A stretch of 20,623 nucleotides of DNA from a virus, in IMG/VR virus record IMGVR_UViG_3300009529_002541, positions 1 through 20,623 of that record. One strand, written 5' to 3'. Position 1 is the first letter of the stretch. The number at the start of each line of letters is the position of its first letter. The notes beneath the pieces are model-generated. The model was not told the origin of the DNA. It saw nothing but the letters and a program-made list of their open reading frames with translations, and did not search any database. Below are positions 1 through 5,822 of this stretch, piece after piece. A program made the position numbers and the translations under genes.

Positions 1-81
1 TGCAGTGGGTGTTTTCACCCAGGGCACACCCTCACAGTCATCCTGTGAGTCATCCTCGCAGGATCCCCGGGGTAGCCCCGG

Positions 82-110
82 AAACGAAGGCCACAGAGCG
101 CCCGTGTGCG
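82..110 (+). repeat. Left arm of a 29-base long-range inverted repeat
   Basis: These 29 bases match the minus strand at 18625-18597 at 27 of 29 positions. The two mismatches are A/G at position 7 and C/G at position 21 of the repeat. Both arms are preceded by a GGATCC site and a run of C (CCCC) shortly before the AAACGA start. In this orientation the bases read as NEGHRAPVC in one plus-strand frame. The opposite arm reads NEGHRARVC on the minus strand. A DNA or RNA element and a shared peptide segment are both possible. Confidence 0.85.
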
Positions 111-221
111 TCGATCGCAAGCCCTCGCGGCTCCCAGGTCGTATCCCCGGCGATCGCCTCACACGCGCGACGTGTGCGCGAACCTGCCCCCGGCATGCCA
201 TGGTGCATGGGTAAAATAGGC

Positions 222-252
222 AAAAAAAAGACCGACCGGAAGGTGCTCTTCC
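222..252 (-). terminator. Weak candidate terminator after the minus-strand gene block
   Basis: Read on the minus strand, a 5-bp stem GGAAG/CTTCC with a 5-base loop (252-238) is followed after 8 bases by a run of eight T (229-222). It lies about 60 bases beyond the stop of the last minus-strand gene (stop at 311). The stem is short and not directly joined to the T run, so this is only a weak Rho-independent terminator candidate. Confidence 0.25.
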
Positions 253-310
253 CGGGCAGAGGCAGATTTACAGCCCTAACCATATGGCCCCTATAGCCCC
301 TTCAATCGCC

Positions 311-691
311 CTATTTGCCTACCTTCGCCACACGGCAGCGCTGCAGCGTTTCTGCGTCCATCCGGACTTTCCGTCCATTGAACGTTCCGTCACATATATC
401 ACATGGCATAAGCAAGCTTCGGCTAGACGCGAGCGTATCATTCTCCAGGTGAAATTTCATTCTACACGCCGCGCAGACGATCGCGACTCTCTCTTCGATT
501 TCGCCACGTCGACTGAGATGTCTCATCCCTGCCCATTTGTGCACTATACCCTCGATCGTGCCGGGGGTAACTTCGAGGATCCCGGCGTAATCGATGATGA
601 GTTGTCGTTTGAGGTCTTCGGAGAATGGTGCTTTACGGTCACAGATATAGCACACCGCCTCTGCGAGAGCGCATTTATCATCACGAGCCAT
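311..691 (-). CDS. Small protein with three CxxC pairs and a possible helix-turn-helix
   Basis: The 126-residue product is of unknown function. It has three paired-cysteine motifs: C14/C17 (CYIC), C73/C76 (CAAC) and C97/C100 (CDIC). Two of these could form a zinc ribbon. Between the first two pairs, residues about 23-56 look like a helix-turn-helix (the phrase VTPGTIEGIVHKW). The ATG at 691 was chosen because TGGAGG sits 7 bases upstream and because longer reading frames would run deep into the previous gene. It overlaps that gene by 11 bases, suggesting translational coupling. It is the last gene of the minus-strand block and ends with TAG. A DNA- or RNA-binding regulator is plausible but this is inferred only from motifs. 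Confidence 0.75.
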   Translation of the reverse strand: MARDDKCALAEAVCYICDRKAPFSEDLKRQLIIDYAGILEVTPGTIEGIVHKWAGMRHLSRRGEIEERVAIVCAACRMKFHLENDTLASSRSLLMPCDICDGTFNGRKVRMDAETLQRCRVAKVGK

Positions 692-1067
692 CGTCGGCCT
701 CCAGTTCATCATCGGCGAGTTTGATTTCACATGCCGCGGCCTTGACCGCCTCGGGATCGAGCAAGTCGACTCCGGCCAGGTCAGTAAGGATAAGGCACAT
801 GGCCGCGAGGGTAATGGCATCCTTCCTGACATCCTCCTTGAGCGCATCGGGCAGCGGCCCATGGCCTTGGTGGCCGATCGCCCCCAGCACCGTGTGTAGC
901 AGGCTGGTATAGGAATCGGCGATTTGGGACGCTGTATAGGCGATGGTGCCGGCACGCCAGTTACCATCGCGGCGGTAGACCTGGAGTAGGCGTTTGCGGA
1001 GTAAGGATGCGAAGGGGGGGATGAATTGTGAGACTGCAGACGAATATAAAGGATCTTTTTCTAGCAC
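681..1067 (-). CDS. Small alpha-helical protein, possibly MazG/NTP-PPase-like
   Basis: The 128-residue, mostly helical product contains a WRAG segment followed by two helical stretches. The second (EDVRKDAITLAAMCLIL, about residues 83-99) resembles the last metal-binding helix of phage MazG-like all-alpha NTP pyrophosphohydrolases, where acidic residues precede an Ala-rich helix. The acidic motifs of the first helices are not clear, so the family call is weak and the enzyme could be inactive. The start is placed at GTG 1067, 11 bases after GGAGG. An in-frame ATG at 1085 lacks any ribosome binding site. Upstream is the only real gap in this half of the block (1068-1165), which holds two strong hairpins. 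It overlaps the next gene by 11 bases. Confidence 0.7.
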   Translation of the reverse strand: MLEKDPLYSSAVSQFIPPFASLLRKRLLQVYRRDGNWRAGTIAYTASQIADSYTSLLHTVLGAIGHQGHGPLPDALKEDVRKDAITLAAMCLILTDLAGVDLLDPEAVKAAACEIKLADDELEADDGS

Positions 1068-1121
1068 AGTAGTGTTTCCCTCCATTTGGAACAGCGGAAG
1101 CGCGCGGCCTCCGGGGAGACG

Positions 1122-1158
1122 CCTCTCCCTGGCGGGAGAGGGCAGGCTATCGCCTGCC
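1122..1158. repeat. Two tandem perfect hairpins between genes
   Basis: Immediately after the stop of the gene at 1450-1166 there are two adjacent perfect inverted repeats. GGCAGGC/GCCTGCC has a 4-base loop (1141-1158). CCTCTCCC/GGGAGAGG has a 4-base loop (1122-1141). They share base 1141. No T run follows on the minus strand, so a Rho-independent terminator is unlikely. They may protect mRNA 3' ends, act as a processing site, or be a REP-like element. This is the clearest break in an otherwise overlapping gene string. Confidence 0.7.
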
Positions 1159-1165
1159 GTATCGT

Positions 1166-1450
1166 TCAGGACTTTTCTTCTATTTCCACTTCGACACCGG
1201 GTGAGGTTGTCGGTGGCGTTTCCGGTTCGAGTTCGAGGCAGAGTGTGGTCACGCATTGCCCGGTGTCCTCGTCGGTCGTTTCCAGCACGATATCGCCCTT
1301 ACCGATGAGGCGACCGATATCGTTATTATTTATCGCATCGCTGAGCGCGGTGGCCTCGTCATAGGTTTCGGACAGATCGGTGAGGCGTTCTCGTATGATG
1401 GCCAAGTCGGTCACTTCGAGAACGGAGCTTAGAGTTACCTTATATTTCAC
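1166..1450 (-). CDS. Small acidic phage protein of unknown function
   Basis: The 94-residue protein is acidic, with a beta-strand-like start (MKYKVTLSSVLEVTD), a helical middle (about residues 20-45) and a Pro/Thr/Glu-rich tail ending EVEIEEKS. The start is GTG at 1450, supported by AAGGAGGAG about 7 bases upstream. The GTG overlaps the TGA of the preceding gene (GTGA), so the two are likely translationally coupled. I do not recognise the family. The gene is followed by the paired hairpins at 1122-1158. Confidence 0.75.
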   Translation of the reverse strand: MKYKVTLSSVLEVTDLAIIRERLTDLSETYDEATALSDAINNNDIGRLIGKGDIVLETTDEDTGQCVTTLCLELEPETPPTTSPGVEVEIEEKS

Positions 1451-1857
1451 GGTTGCTCCTCCTTCCGCCAGTGTGCGGCAAGGCGTGAGGCGATGCCATG
1501 CATCCGGCGCGTGAGATATGCTTTGCCGGTTTCAGGATCCACGCCTTTGCGTTTCCGCCAGAGCATTTCTTCACACATGCCGTCGGGTGTGAGGTCACAG
1601 ACACCATGCACATCGCGGAAGCGGCGCCGGAGTGCGGTCGTAAATACACCATCGGGGGCTTTGCCGCTCGCGAGCCACTTCCACAGCACATATTGCGCAG
1701 CGTCAAAGCCGAGCGAGATAAACACGTCCATATCCTTGCGGCCCCGCGTGGGGATATACTCATTGATGAGCCAGGTGTACCAATCGCCTTCGGTGGCGAA
1801 CTCGTGCAGGGGACGCAGGCCCAGCCGCGTGAGCAGGCGATCAGCCGGGCGAGCCAT
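1447..1857 (-). CDS. Hypothetical 136-residue basic phage protein
   Basis: I do not recognise this protein. It is 136 residues long, rich in Trp, Arg and Lys, with likely helices at residues 5-20 (RLLTRLGLRPLHEF), 50-70 and 85-105 and a basic C-terminus (RKRKGVDPETGKAYLTRR). No cysteine cluster, membrane segment or signal peptide is present. The ATG at 1857 is chosen because GAGGTG lies upstream and its A overlaps the last base of the previous stop (TGATG). The gene sits in a run of small genes with one-base or four-base overlaps, typical of a phage early operon. Its composition would fit nucleic-acid binding, but nothing more specific is visible. Confidence 0.7.
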   Translation of the reverse strand: MARPADRLLTRLGLRPLHEFATEGDWYTWLINEYIPTRGRKDMDVFISLGFDAAQYVLWKWLASGKAPDGVFTTALRRRFRDVHGVCDLTPDGMCEEMLWRKRKGVDPETGKAYLTRRMHGIASRLAAHWRKEEQP

Positions 1858-2063
1858 CAGCGGCACCTCAGGCGGGCGAGGACGCCTTGTTGGCGGCGTT
1901 CCTCTGCCTCGCGCTGGCGGTGTTCCCGCCCAACCAGGCATCCGATAACTGCGATCAGCTCATCCCTGGTCATGTTCTTGACCGGACGCGCCATGAAGTG
2001 GGTGCCGATGCCAGCCGCATACCACTTCCAGAACGCTTTAGCCCTACGGATCGGAGTCAACAT
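1857..2063 (-). CDS. Hypothetical 68-residue basic protein
   Basis: This short basic protein has an N-terminal stretch TPIRRAKAFWKWYAAG, a middle helix MTRDELIAVIGCLVG (about residues 31-45) and a highly charged C-terminus. The family is unknown. The middle part looks like the TRDEL.A.I..L phrase seen in many short phage helical proteins, but this is not diagnostic. The ATG at 2063 overlaps the TGA of the upstream gene by one base (TGATG). GGAGG is 6 bases upstream, so the start is well supported. Its own stop overlaps the start of the next gene in the same way. Confidence 0.7.
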   Translation of the reverse strand: MLTPIRRAKAFWKWYAAGIGTHFMARPVKNMTRDELIAVIGCLVGREHRQREAEERRQQGVLARLRCR

Positions 2064-2245
2064 CAGGCGCCTCCTCCCATCTCTCGCTCGAGGTCTTTGA
2101 TATCCTTCTCGATCTCTCCGAGGCGACGTGACCGGTCCATAGCTCCGGAGTACAATCCAAACAGCAGGTCACGTCCGGCATTTGCTCGCACCTCGAACAG
2201 GATGGCTTTAAGTATCTTCAAGAGGTTCCTCTCATTGGCGGTCAT
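2063..2245 (-). CDS. Hypothetical 60-residue helical protein
   Basis: This 60-residue protein is predicted to be almost entirely helical: MTANERNLLKILKAILFEV, then a second amphipathic helix, then a charged segment ending KDIKDLEREMGGGA that could form a short coiled coil. No family is recognised. The ATG at 2245 overlaps the previous stop (ATGA). The sequence GGAGGAGGG lies about 10 bases upstream, a slightly long spacing. The gene lies inside the overlapping run of small genes and is probably translated by coupling. Confidence 0.7.
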   Translation of the reverse strand: MTANERNLLKILKAILFEVRANAGRDLLFGLYSGAMDRSRRLGEIEKDIKDLEREMGGGA

Positions 2246-2490
2246 GGCCGTCTATCCCTCCTCCGGCCAGCCGTCTTTTTCAGCCACGCACACATGCGCC
2301 GCCATGCCGACGGAGACGTTGCGTACTCCGGGCAGGTATAGACATAGGGACATTCCAGCCGGAGCGCGCCGCCCTTATCCTGGCCTGTCAGCCCTGAGCG
2401 TGGGCACCGCCATTCGCCTTCGAAATAGATCCGGTTCCCGCTGCGCCTGGTCACGAGTTCGATCCCATTCTGCCAGCGACAGATTTTCAT
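2242..2490 (-). CDS. Small Cys-containing protein, possible zinc binder
   Basis: The product is 82 residues and begins MKICRWQNGIELV. It contains separated cysteines in the phrases WRCPRSG, LECPYVYTCPEY and RMCAW, which look like a degenerate zinc-binding site, and ends in an Arg-rich tail. The function is unknown. The ATG at 2490 overlaps the TGA of the upstream gene (ATGA). A GTG nine bases earlier is also in frame. There is no clear Shine-Dalgarno sequence for either, so re-initiation after the upstream gene is likely. It is one of at least seven small paired-Cys proteins in this window. Confidence 0.68.
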   Translation of the reverse strand: MKICRWQNGIELVTRRSGNRIYFEGEWRCPRSGLTGQDKGGALRLECPYVYTCPEYATSPSAWRRMCAWLKKTAGRRRDRRP

Positions 2491-2705
2491 GGCGGCCACG
2501 CAATGTAGTCTGGCTCATCGACCGTAGCCTTGACGTGCCGGAAGGCCTTGGCGGCATCGATACATGCCGGGTTATCGTTGCAGTAGCGGACGTTCTGCGT
2601 CATCGTCCCGGGCGGCAGGTCATGCTCCGCGCTGGTGTCCGATGAGAACACGCTGATCTTCTCATCCGGCCTGACCGCACCGCAGATATGGCATCGCCAT
2701 TTCAT
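2487..2705 (-). CDS. 72-residue zinc-finger-like protein with a poly-G ribosome binding site
   Basis: The protein opens with MKWRCHICGAVRPDEK, a CxxC knuckle at C5/C8. A second cysteine set follows in RYCNDNPACID. Together these make a plausible four-cysteine zinc site like those of small phage zinc-ribbon proteins. The function is unknown. The ATG at 2705 is preceded by a run of eight G (minus strand, 2719-2712) with 6-base spacing. This could pair with the anti-Shine-Dalgarno through G-U pairs. It overlaps the upstream gene by 44 bases, unusually long for this cluster. Confidence 0.68.
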   Translation of the reverse strand: MKWRCHICGAVRPDEKISVFSSDTSAEHDLPPGTMTQNVRYCNDNPACIDAAKAFRHVKATVDEPDYIAWPP

Positions 2706-2943
2706 AAGCGGCCCCCCCCTGTGTTAGTATCTCTCCGTCCCCCCAGCATTGTGGCGCCCATGCCGATGGACAGCACCTGGGCGGGAAAAGCCCGCAAATC
2801 TCATCAATAAGATGGCACCAATGCACCACCGCGTAGCGATTCCCCTGTGTATTGAGTTCCACACGAGCATACTCATAATGCTTACACTGAGGGCGTTTCG
2901 GTTCCGTCTGCGCCAACGCGTCATAGATCTCCGGGTCTGTCAT
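2662..2943 (-). CDS. Cys-rich 93-residue hypothetical protein
   Basis: This 93-residue protein has many cysteines: QCKHYEY, HWCHLIDEICGLFPPRCCPS, PQCWG and LRCGQ. The spacing could bind zinc or an Fe-S cluster, or form disulphides, but I cannot assign a family. A start at ATG 2943 is supported by an ATGA overlap with the previous stop and a weak GGTGATGG upstream. Its 3' end overlaps the following gene by 44 bases, so the C-terminal residues are encoded together with the N-terminus of the next protein in another frame. Confidence 0.68.
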   Translation of the reverse strand: MTDPEIYDALAQTEPKRPQCKHYEYARVELNTQGNRYAVVHWCHLIDEICGLFPPRCCPSAWAPQCWGDGEILTQGGAAYEMAMPYLRCGQAG

Positions 2944-3332
2944 AGCGCCATCACCAGCCGCAGGCTCGCCTCCTGGAGCACGCTAAGATTGGCCATGACC
3001 TCCGCGTAATTATCTCCCAGCACCTCTGGCCCGTAGATCACCACCGTGTCCATATCGGCATCGTTCCTGATCTCGCCGACCATTCTGAAGAACTCCTTGA
3101 ACTTCTCCTTATGATCGGGCAGGAGATTAAGCCCCTCGCGCCTGCTCATCCACGACTCAAAGCACTCGCGGGAGCAGAAGTCGTGGGTAATCAGATGCTC
3201 GGGAAGCAGGATATCGCCCTTCGGGTTGCGGTAACCCTCGAGCCGGATGACGCGGTTGGCGATCGCGGGATCCCCACCACATCCCCGTTCCGGAACCTCC
3301 GCGTGACATTCATCACATCTTACTAACCTCAT
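2940..3332 (-). CDS. Small treble-clef-like zinc protein
   Basis: The product has 130 residues. It starts MRLVRCDECHAEV (C6/C9) and has a second pair in HDFCSRECFESW (C53/C57). This resembles small treble-clef or MYM/FCS-like zinc fingers, in which a second FCSxxC motif caps a helix. The rest (residues about 65-130) is helical with a hydrophobic middle, DMDTVVIYGPEVLG. The ATG at 3332 overlaps the previous stop (ATGA) and has GGGGAGG 5 bases upstream. A role in binding nucleic acid or a protein partner is an inference from the zinc motif only. Confidence 0.75.
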   Translation of the reverse strand: MRLVRCDECHAEVPERGCGGDPAIANRVIRLEGYRNPKGDILLPEHLITHDFCSRECFESWMSRREGLNLLPDHKEKFKEFFRMVGEIRNDADMDTVVIYGPEVLGDNYAEVMANLSVLQEASLRLVMAL

Positions 3333-3601
3333 GTGACCTCCCCTAGCCGGACAAATGTCCTGGCCTCCTCGCCTGGCAACCGCCGCGTTGCGTTGAAGAA
3401 CTCTATTACCTTCCGGCACAGATCCTCATCGGAGAGCGCGCGGGGATCGATCCCCCGGCTATCAAGCCAGCGGGCAAACCAGCCCTCCCCTCGCTCGACC
3501 CTGGCGCGATCGATCATGTCGCCCCATCCTCTCTCGCTGTTGCCATGCCTGGCGACAAAATGAATCTCCCGTTTCTCAGCCTCCGGCTTCTTCTCCGCCA
3601 T
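3329..3601 (-). CDS. Hypothetical 90-residue charged protein
   Basis: I do not recognise this protein. The N-terminus MAEKKPEAEKREIHFVARHG is highly charged. The middle has WGDMIDRARVERGEGWFARW, and the C-terminal half has SDEDLCRKVIEFFN. The single Cys does not form a zinc motif. The ATG at 3601 is supported by GAGGAGG 5 bases upstream. It overlaps the 3' end of the preceding gene by 26 bases and the next gene by four (ATGA). The same AGGAGGCG ribosome binding site core is used by its two upstream neighbours. Confidence 0.7.
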   Translation of the reverse strand: MAEKKPEAEKREIHFVARHGNSERGWGDMIDRARVERGEGWFARWLDSRGIDPRALSDEDLCRKVIEFFNATRRLPGEEARTFVRLGEVT

Positions 3602-3824
3602 TGCGCCTCCTCTCGTCCTCCGCATGTGCAGCCGCGAGCGCTGCATGCATTGTTGTGGCATACTGCTTGAGCGCCTCGTAGACCTCCGGCTCGAGGTAGA
3701 TTGTATTTGATGGATCGGTCGGCAGCCCGTTTCTGGTCGTCAAGATTATCCCGCCACTACCGTCGACTGCACAGTAGACGCTATCGCCCAGATAGGTGGT
3801 GATCATTCGGGTTCCTGGTTCCAT
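3576..3824 (-). CDS. Hypothetical protein with a TIYxxPEVY motif (paralogue of 4262-4029)
   Basis: The product is 82 residues, with a beta-rich first half (MITTYLGDSVYCAV and GGIILTTR) and a helical second half beginning at TIYLEPEVYEALKQY. The phrase TIY(V/L)xPEVY also occurs in the gene at 4262-4029, and the DNA around both copies is similar. The two genes therefore look like diverged duplicates separated by one gene. The ATG at 3824 has a strong AGGAGG with 4-base spacing. The function is unknown. The C-terminus is Glu/Arg/Gly-rich. Confidence 0.72.
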   Translation of the reverse strand: MEPGTRMITTYLGDSVYCAVDGSGGIILTTRNGLPTDPSNTIYLEPEVYEALKQYATTMHAALAAAHAEDERRRNGGEEAGG

Positions 3825-4017
3825 CCCGCCTCCTCTTTGCTCGTTGCTTTGCCAGTAGTTCATCCCGATGGCACCAATAGTATGCTGCCCCTCGGGAGCG
3901 CGCGGCCCGGGCACGTTGCTCGTGATAGAGATTGACGAGCGCCTGCCGCGCACCGCGCAACGTTTCCAGGCGCTGGTCGATCTCATCGAGTGCCGCCCGG
4001 AAGGTTGCCGCGTCCAT
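3781..4017 (-). CDS. Hypothetical helical protein, 78 residues
   Basis: The first half is a long predicted helix, MDAATFRAALDEIDQRLETL followed by RGARQALVNLYHEQRARAA, with heptad-like spacing suggestive of a short coiled coil. The second half is strongly basic. No family is recognised. The ATG at 4017 is supported by AAAGGAGG with 4-base spacing. The 15-base start context is almost identical to that of the next gene (GGAGGCGGGATGGA). The gene ends in TAG and overlaps the downstream gene by 44 bases. It lies between the two TIYxxPEVY paralogues. Confidence 0.7.
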   Translation of the reverse strand: MDAATFRAALDEIDQRLETLRGARQALVNLYHEQRARAARSRGAAYYWCHRDELLAKQRAKRRRDGTRNPNDHHLSGR

Positions 4018-4028
4018 CCCGCCTCCTT

Positions 4029-4262
4029 TCATCTGCCCAGCCTGCCGGTTAGACACAGCAGCGCCATGCGGGTAAGCGCCCCGCTATCCGGCAGGCGGAC
4101 AAGGGGTAAGTGCTTGAGTACCAGTTCGAGGGTCTCAGTGCCGTCCGTCATGAGATCGTAGACCTCCGGCGGCACGTAGATGGTGCCCCGAGCAAATACC
4201 GCCTTGTTCATGCCTGCCAGCATGGGTGCGACGACTACGGATATGTCGGCAAAGGGTTTCAT
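4029..4262 (-). CDS. Hypothetical protein with a TIYxxPEVY motif
   Basis: This 77-residue protein carries ADISVVVAPMLAG near its start and then GTIYVPPEVYDLMTDGTETL at about residues 26-45. That motif is shared with the product of 3824-3576, so the two are likely diverged paralogues. The remainder is hydrophobic and basic. The ATG at 4262 overlaps the previous stop (ATGA), and there is no clear Shine-Dalgarno sequence, so translation probably depends on coupling. The function is unknown. The conserved Pro-Glu-Val-Tyr helix start may be a protein-binding feature. Confidence 0.7.
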   Translation of the reverse strand: MKPFADISVVVAPMLAGMNKAVFARGTIYVPPEVYDLMTDGTETLELVLKHLPLVRLPDSGALTRMALLCLTGRLGR

Positions 4263-4531
4263 GACTTAGGATCCAGCACCTTCGCCAGCCAGAGGCGATC
4301 CTTAACGGTTACGGCCTCGGCGCGTGGCGTGTGCAAGATCGTGCGCAGCGCCTTCCGCACCGCTTCGATCCCATGCAGCCGCCCCTTCAGTTTCGATGTG
4401 TCCAGGTGCTTCGCCTTATTCGCACGGATCTCCGTCTGGATCGCGGTGACCTCGTGCCGCAGGGATTCCTTGAGCACAATCAACTGGCGGCGGATGAAGA
4501 ACCCCCCCACCCCCCCTGTCGCTACACGCAC
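4259..4531 (-). CDS. Hypothetical coiled protein with a G-tract at its 5' end
   Basis: Up to 90 residues are encoded, mainly as a charged helix (LIVLKESLRHEVTAIQTEIR, then KHLDTSKLKGRLHGIEAV). The family is unknown. The start is uncertain. GTG 4531 has only a weak GGGG upstream. Just inside the frame the DNA reads G7-T-G7 on the minus strand (4516-4502). That run is followed 6 bases later by an in-frame ATC, which could act as a non-standard start with the G run as ribosome binding site. The long G run also makes sequencing or slippage errors possible. The 3' end overlaps the next gene by four bases (ATGA). Confidence 0.62.
   Translation of the reverse strand: MRVATGGVGGFFIRRQLIVLKESLRHEVTAIQTEIRANKAKHLDTSKLKGRLHGIEAVRKALRTILHTPRAEAVTVKDRLWLAKVLDPKS
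4502..4516 (-). other. G7-T-G7 tract, potential G-quadruplex
   Basis: On the minus strand this 15-base tract is seven G, one T, seven G. It can be divided into four runs of three G with single-base loops, the most stable intramolecular G-quadruplex layout known. It lies at the 5' end of a gene and would be present in the mRNA. It might control translation or be a slippage site. This is a sequence-based expectation only. Confidence 0.5.
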
Positions 4532-4576
4532 CCCGTAGGGTTGATCGATCCGCCTCGCTCAGCAGGGAGCAGAAAC

Positions 4577-4870
4577 CTATCGCCCCGGCATTCTGTAGTC
4601 ATACAATTTACTCCGTCGCACCAGCCAGGCCCGTAGCAGGCGCGCCACGCTCCGGGCGCGTGCCCGGCTATCATAATTCCCGAGTACACAGAACAGATCA
4701 GGCTTCGCCGCCAACTCGGCGACTACACAGTAGCACCCCTTAAGCGGCGGCATCGATGCATAGGGCAGTAGTTTGCCGAGGTGCCGCCGAGTGGTCTTAT
4801 AACTCCAGGCGCGGACGCGGAAAATGAATCCCTCCGAAAGTGAATATATCCCCTGCGTTTGGATATACAT
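4577..4870 (-). CDS. Hypothetical basic protein, 97 residues
   Basis: The 97-residue product is basic and aromatic-rich: MYIQTQGIYSLSEGFIFRVR at the start, KTTRRHLGKLLPYAS in the middle and RARARSVARLLRAWLVRRSK near the end. It has a hydrophobic centre (CYCVVAELAAKPDLFCVLG) that looks more like a buried strand-helix core than a membrane span. No family is recognised. The ATG at 4870 overlaps the preceding TAA (TAATG), and GGCGGG lies just upstream. A 45-base gap separates it from the next gene. Confidence 0.7.
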   Translation of the reverse strand: MYIQTQGIYSLSEGFIFRVRAWSYKTTRRHLGKLLPYASMPPLKGCYCVVAELAAKPDLFCVLGNYDSRARARSVARLLRAWLVRRSKLYDYRMPGR

Positions 4871-5202
4871 TATCCCGCCCCCAGCTGTGTGGCGAAGAGG
4901 TCAAGGGCTTCGCCTACCGCATGGATCCCTGCCCGGCGCTTTGCCTTGGTCTCCTCCTTCAGCGCATCTGTCAAGGCACCAATGAGCGCACCATCGCCCA
5001 GGTCATCAAAGCCGAGATCCCCCAGGCTATCGATGGCCCCGGCAATCTGCTGGAGCCTCCGCACCTTAATGTGCTGCTTGCATTTCGGACGCGCCATTTG
5101 GCTTACGGCCGCACGGATCTTCCGCAGAAGGATCCGCGCACGCCGCCTCCGATCGGCCAGCGCATCCGCTGCTGCTATCTCATCTCGAGTCGGCTCGCTC
5201 AT
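4870..5202 (-). CDS. Hypothetical helical protein, 110 residues
   Basis: The protein starts MSEPTRDEIAAADALADRRR. It appears all-helical, with a basic central region (ARPKCKQHIKVRRLQQ) and an acidic, Gly-rich turn (LGDLGFDDLGDGAL), followed by a last helix. The family is unknown. The ATG at 5202 overlaps the previous TGA (ATGA), with GGAGATG upstream. The reading frame remains open further upstream, but that part overlaps the previous gene and lacks a ribosome binding site. The helical, charged composition is typical of small phage DNA-binding or host-takeover proteins, but no specific function can be given. Confidence 0.7.
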   Translation of the reverse strand: MSEPTRDEIAAADALADRRRRARILLRKIRAAVSQMARPKCKQHIKVRRLQQIAGAIDSLGDLGFDDLGDGALIGALTDALKEETKAKRRAGIHAVGEALDLFATQLGAG

Positions 5203-5381
5203 TCCTGCATCTCCACCACCAAGTAACCACCGTTCTGCGGTGCGATCGGATGCTCCTGTGCAACCCGCGCGAAGCACGAACTGGCAAACAGAGTCTTGGA
5301 CAACCTGCCGCCAGGTGAGATCGCCGCCCCGTCAGGATACTTCGCCAAGATCTCACGCACCGTCATGTCCTCGTTTTTCAT
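5199..5381 (-). CDS. Hypothetical 60-residue protein
   Basis: This short protein begins MKNEDMTVREILAKYPDGAA, continues with a Gly/Ser-rich turn (SPGGRLSKTLFASSCF) and ends GGYLVVEMQE. I do not recognise it. The ATG at 5381 overlaps the preceding TGA (ATGA). GAGGTGATC lies 4 bases upstream, so both coupling and an independent ribosome binding site support the start. It is followed by another ATGA overlap. Confidence 0.7.
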   Translation of the reverse strand: MKNEDMTVREILAKYPDGAAISPGGRLSKTLFASSCFARVAQEHPIAPQNGGYLVVEMQE

Positions 5382-5644
5382 GCGATCACCTCAAAGACGT
5401 GCCAGATCAAGGCGCCGCCCTTCATCTGCGCGGTACCGATGTACTTGAAATTGTCCGCGCCCATCTCATGGCCAGTCCCGATCACCGCGATCGAACGAGG
5501 CTCCTTCTCCGCATCGGTGTCTACGACCGCCCACACACATAGCGCCTCGGCCTGGGTGTCGGCACACAGGATCTCGGCGCCTTTAGGCATCTCGACATCC
5601 TGCAGCCCCTTGACTGCCAATGAAAACTTCCAGATCGACTTCAT
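5378..5644 (-). CDS. DUF7352-like protein
   Basis: The 88-residue product begins MKSIWKFSL. It has the order of features I associate with the phage family DUF7352: a beta strand, then VEMPKGAEIL, a LCVWAVVDTDA strand, an IAVIGTGHEM turn, and a C-terminal YIGTAQMKGGALIWHVFE. The length fits that family, which is common in phages and has no known function. The ATG at 5644 has a very strong GAGGAGGTGA 5-7 bases upstream. It starts 4 bases after the stop of a small membrane protein, whose TGA lies within the ribosome binding site. Confidence 0.8.
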   Translation of the reverse strand: MKSIWKFSLAVKGLQDVEMPKGAEILCADTQAEALCVWAVVDTDAEKEPRSIAVIGTGHEMGADNFKYIGTAQMKGGALIWHVFEVIA

Positions 5645-5648
5645 GTAA

Positions 5649-5822
5649 TCACCTCCTCTCCAATGTCTCAAGCCGGAACAAGATCGCGCAGCCCAGGAGC
5701 CAGAGCCCTCGCTCCGGCCATGACCTTTCCGCCCCTGGCCAGCCGAAGCAGACGCAGGCACCTATCATCGCAAGCCAGAAACCCAGGGGACTCCATCGTC
5801 TTGCCTTCTCTTGTAGGCTCAT
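5649..5822 (-). CDS. Small membrane protein, 57 residues
   Basis: This short gene encodes 57 residues. A charged start (MSLQEKARRW) is followed by a hydrophobic segment LGFWLAMIGACVCFGW (about residues 13-28). A charged loop and a second hydrophobic segment GLWLLGCAILF (about residues 39-49) come next, so a two-span inner-membrane protein is likely. The ATG at 5822 overlaps the upstream TGA (ATGA) and has GGAGG 4 bases upstream. Its own TGA lies in the ribosome binding site of the next gene. The size, position and charge pattern are like phage small membrane proteins, for example exclusion or lysis-related peptides, but there is no family match. Confidence 0.72.
   Translation of the reverse strand: MSLQEKARRWSPLGFWLAMIGACVCFGWPGAERSWPERGLWLLGCAILFRLETLERR

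Larger units (their letters stand above)
1..310. other. Structured gene-poor segment at the left end
   Basis: No convincing gene is seen here. A minus-strand ORF (283-50, 77 codons) and a plus-strand ORF (5-214) exist, but neither has a Shine-Dalgarno sequence or a recognisable family. The segment is rich in short perfect hairpins: TGGGTG/CACCCA (6-21), CTCACAG/CTGTGAG (31-49), CCGGGG/CCCCGG (67-81) and CACACG/CGTGTG (160-176). It also holds a direct repeat of GTCATCCT (37-44 and 49-56) and one arm of the long-range inverted repeat (82-110). It lies downstream of the last minus-strand gene, so it may be an operon end, a regulatory zone or part of a replication or packaging region. The function is not known. 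Confidence 0.6.

Noticed and set aside
50-283. 77-codon minus-strand frame at the left end
   Set aside because: It has no Shine-Dalgarno sequence at its ATG and runs across several hairpins and a T8 run, and the protein is not recognisable.
1122-1158. Rho-independent terminator
   Set aside because: The stems are strong, but no T run follows on the minus strand.
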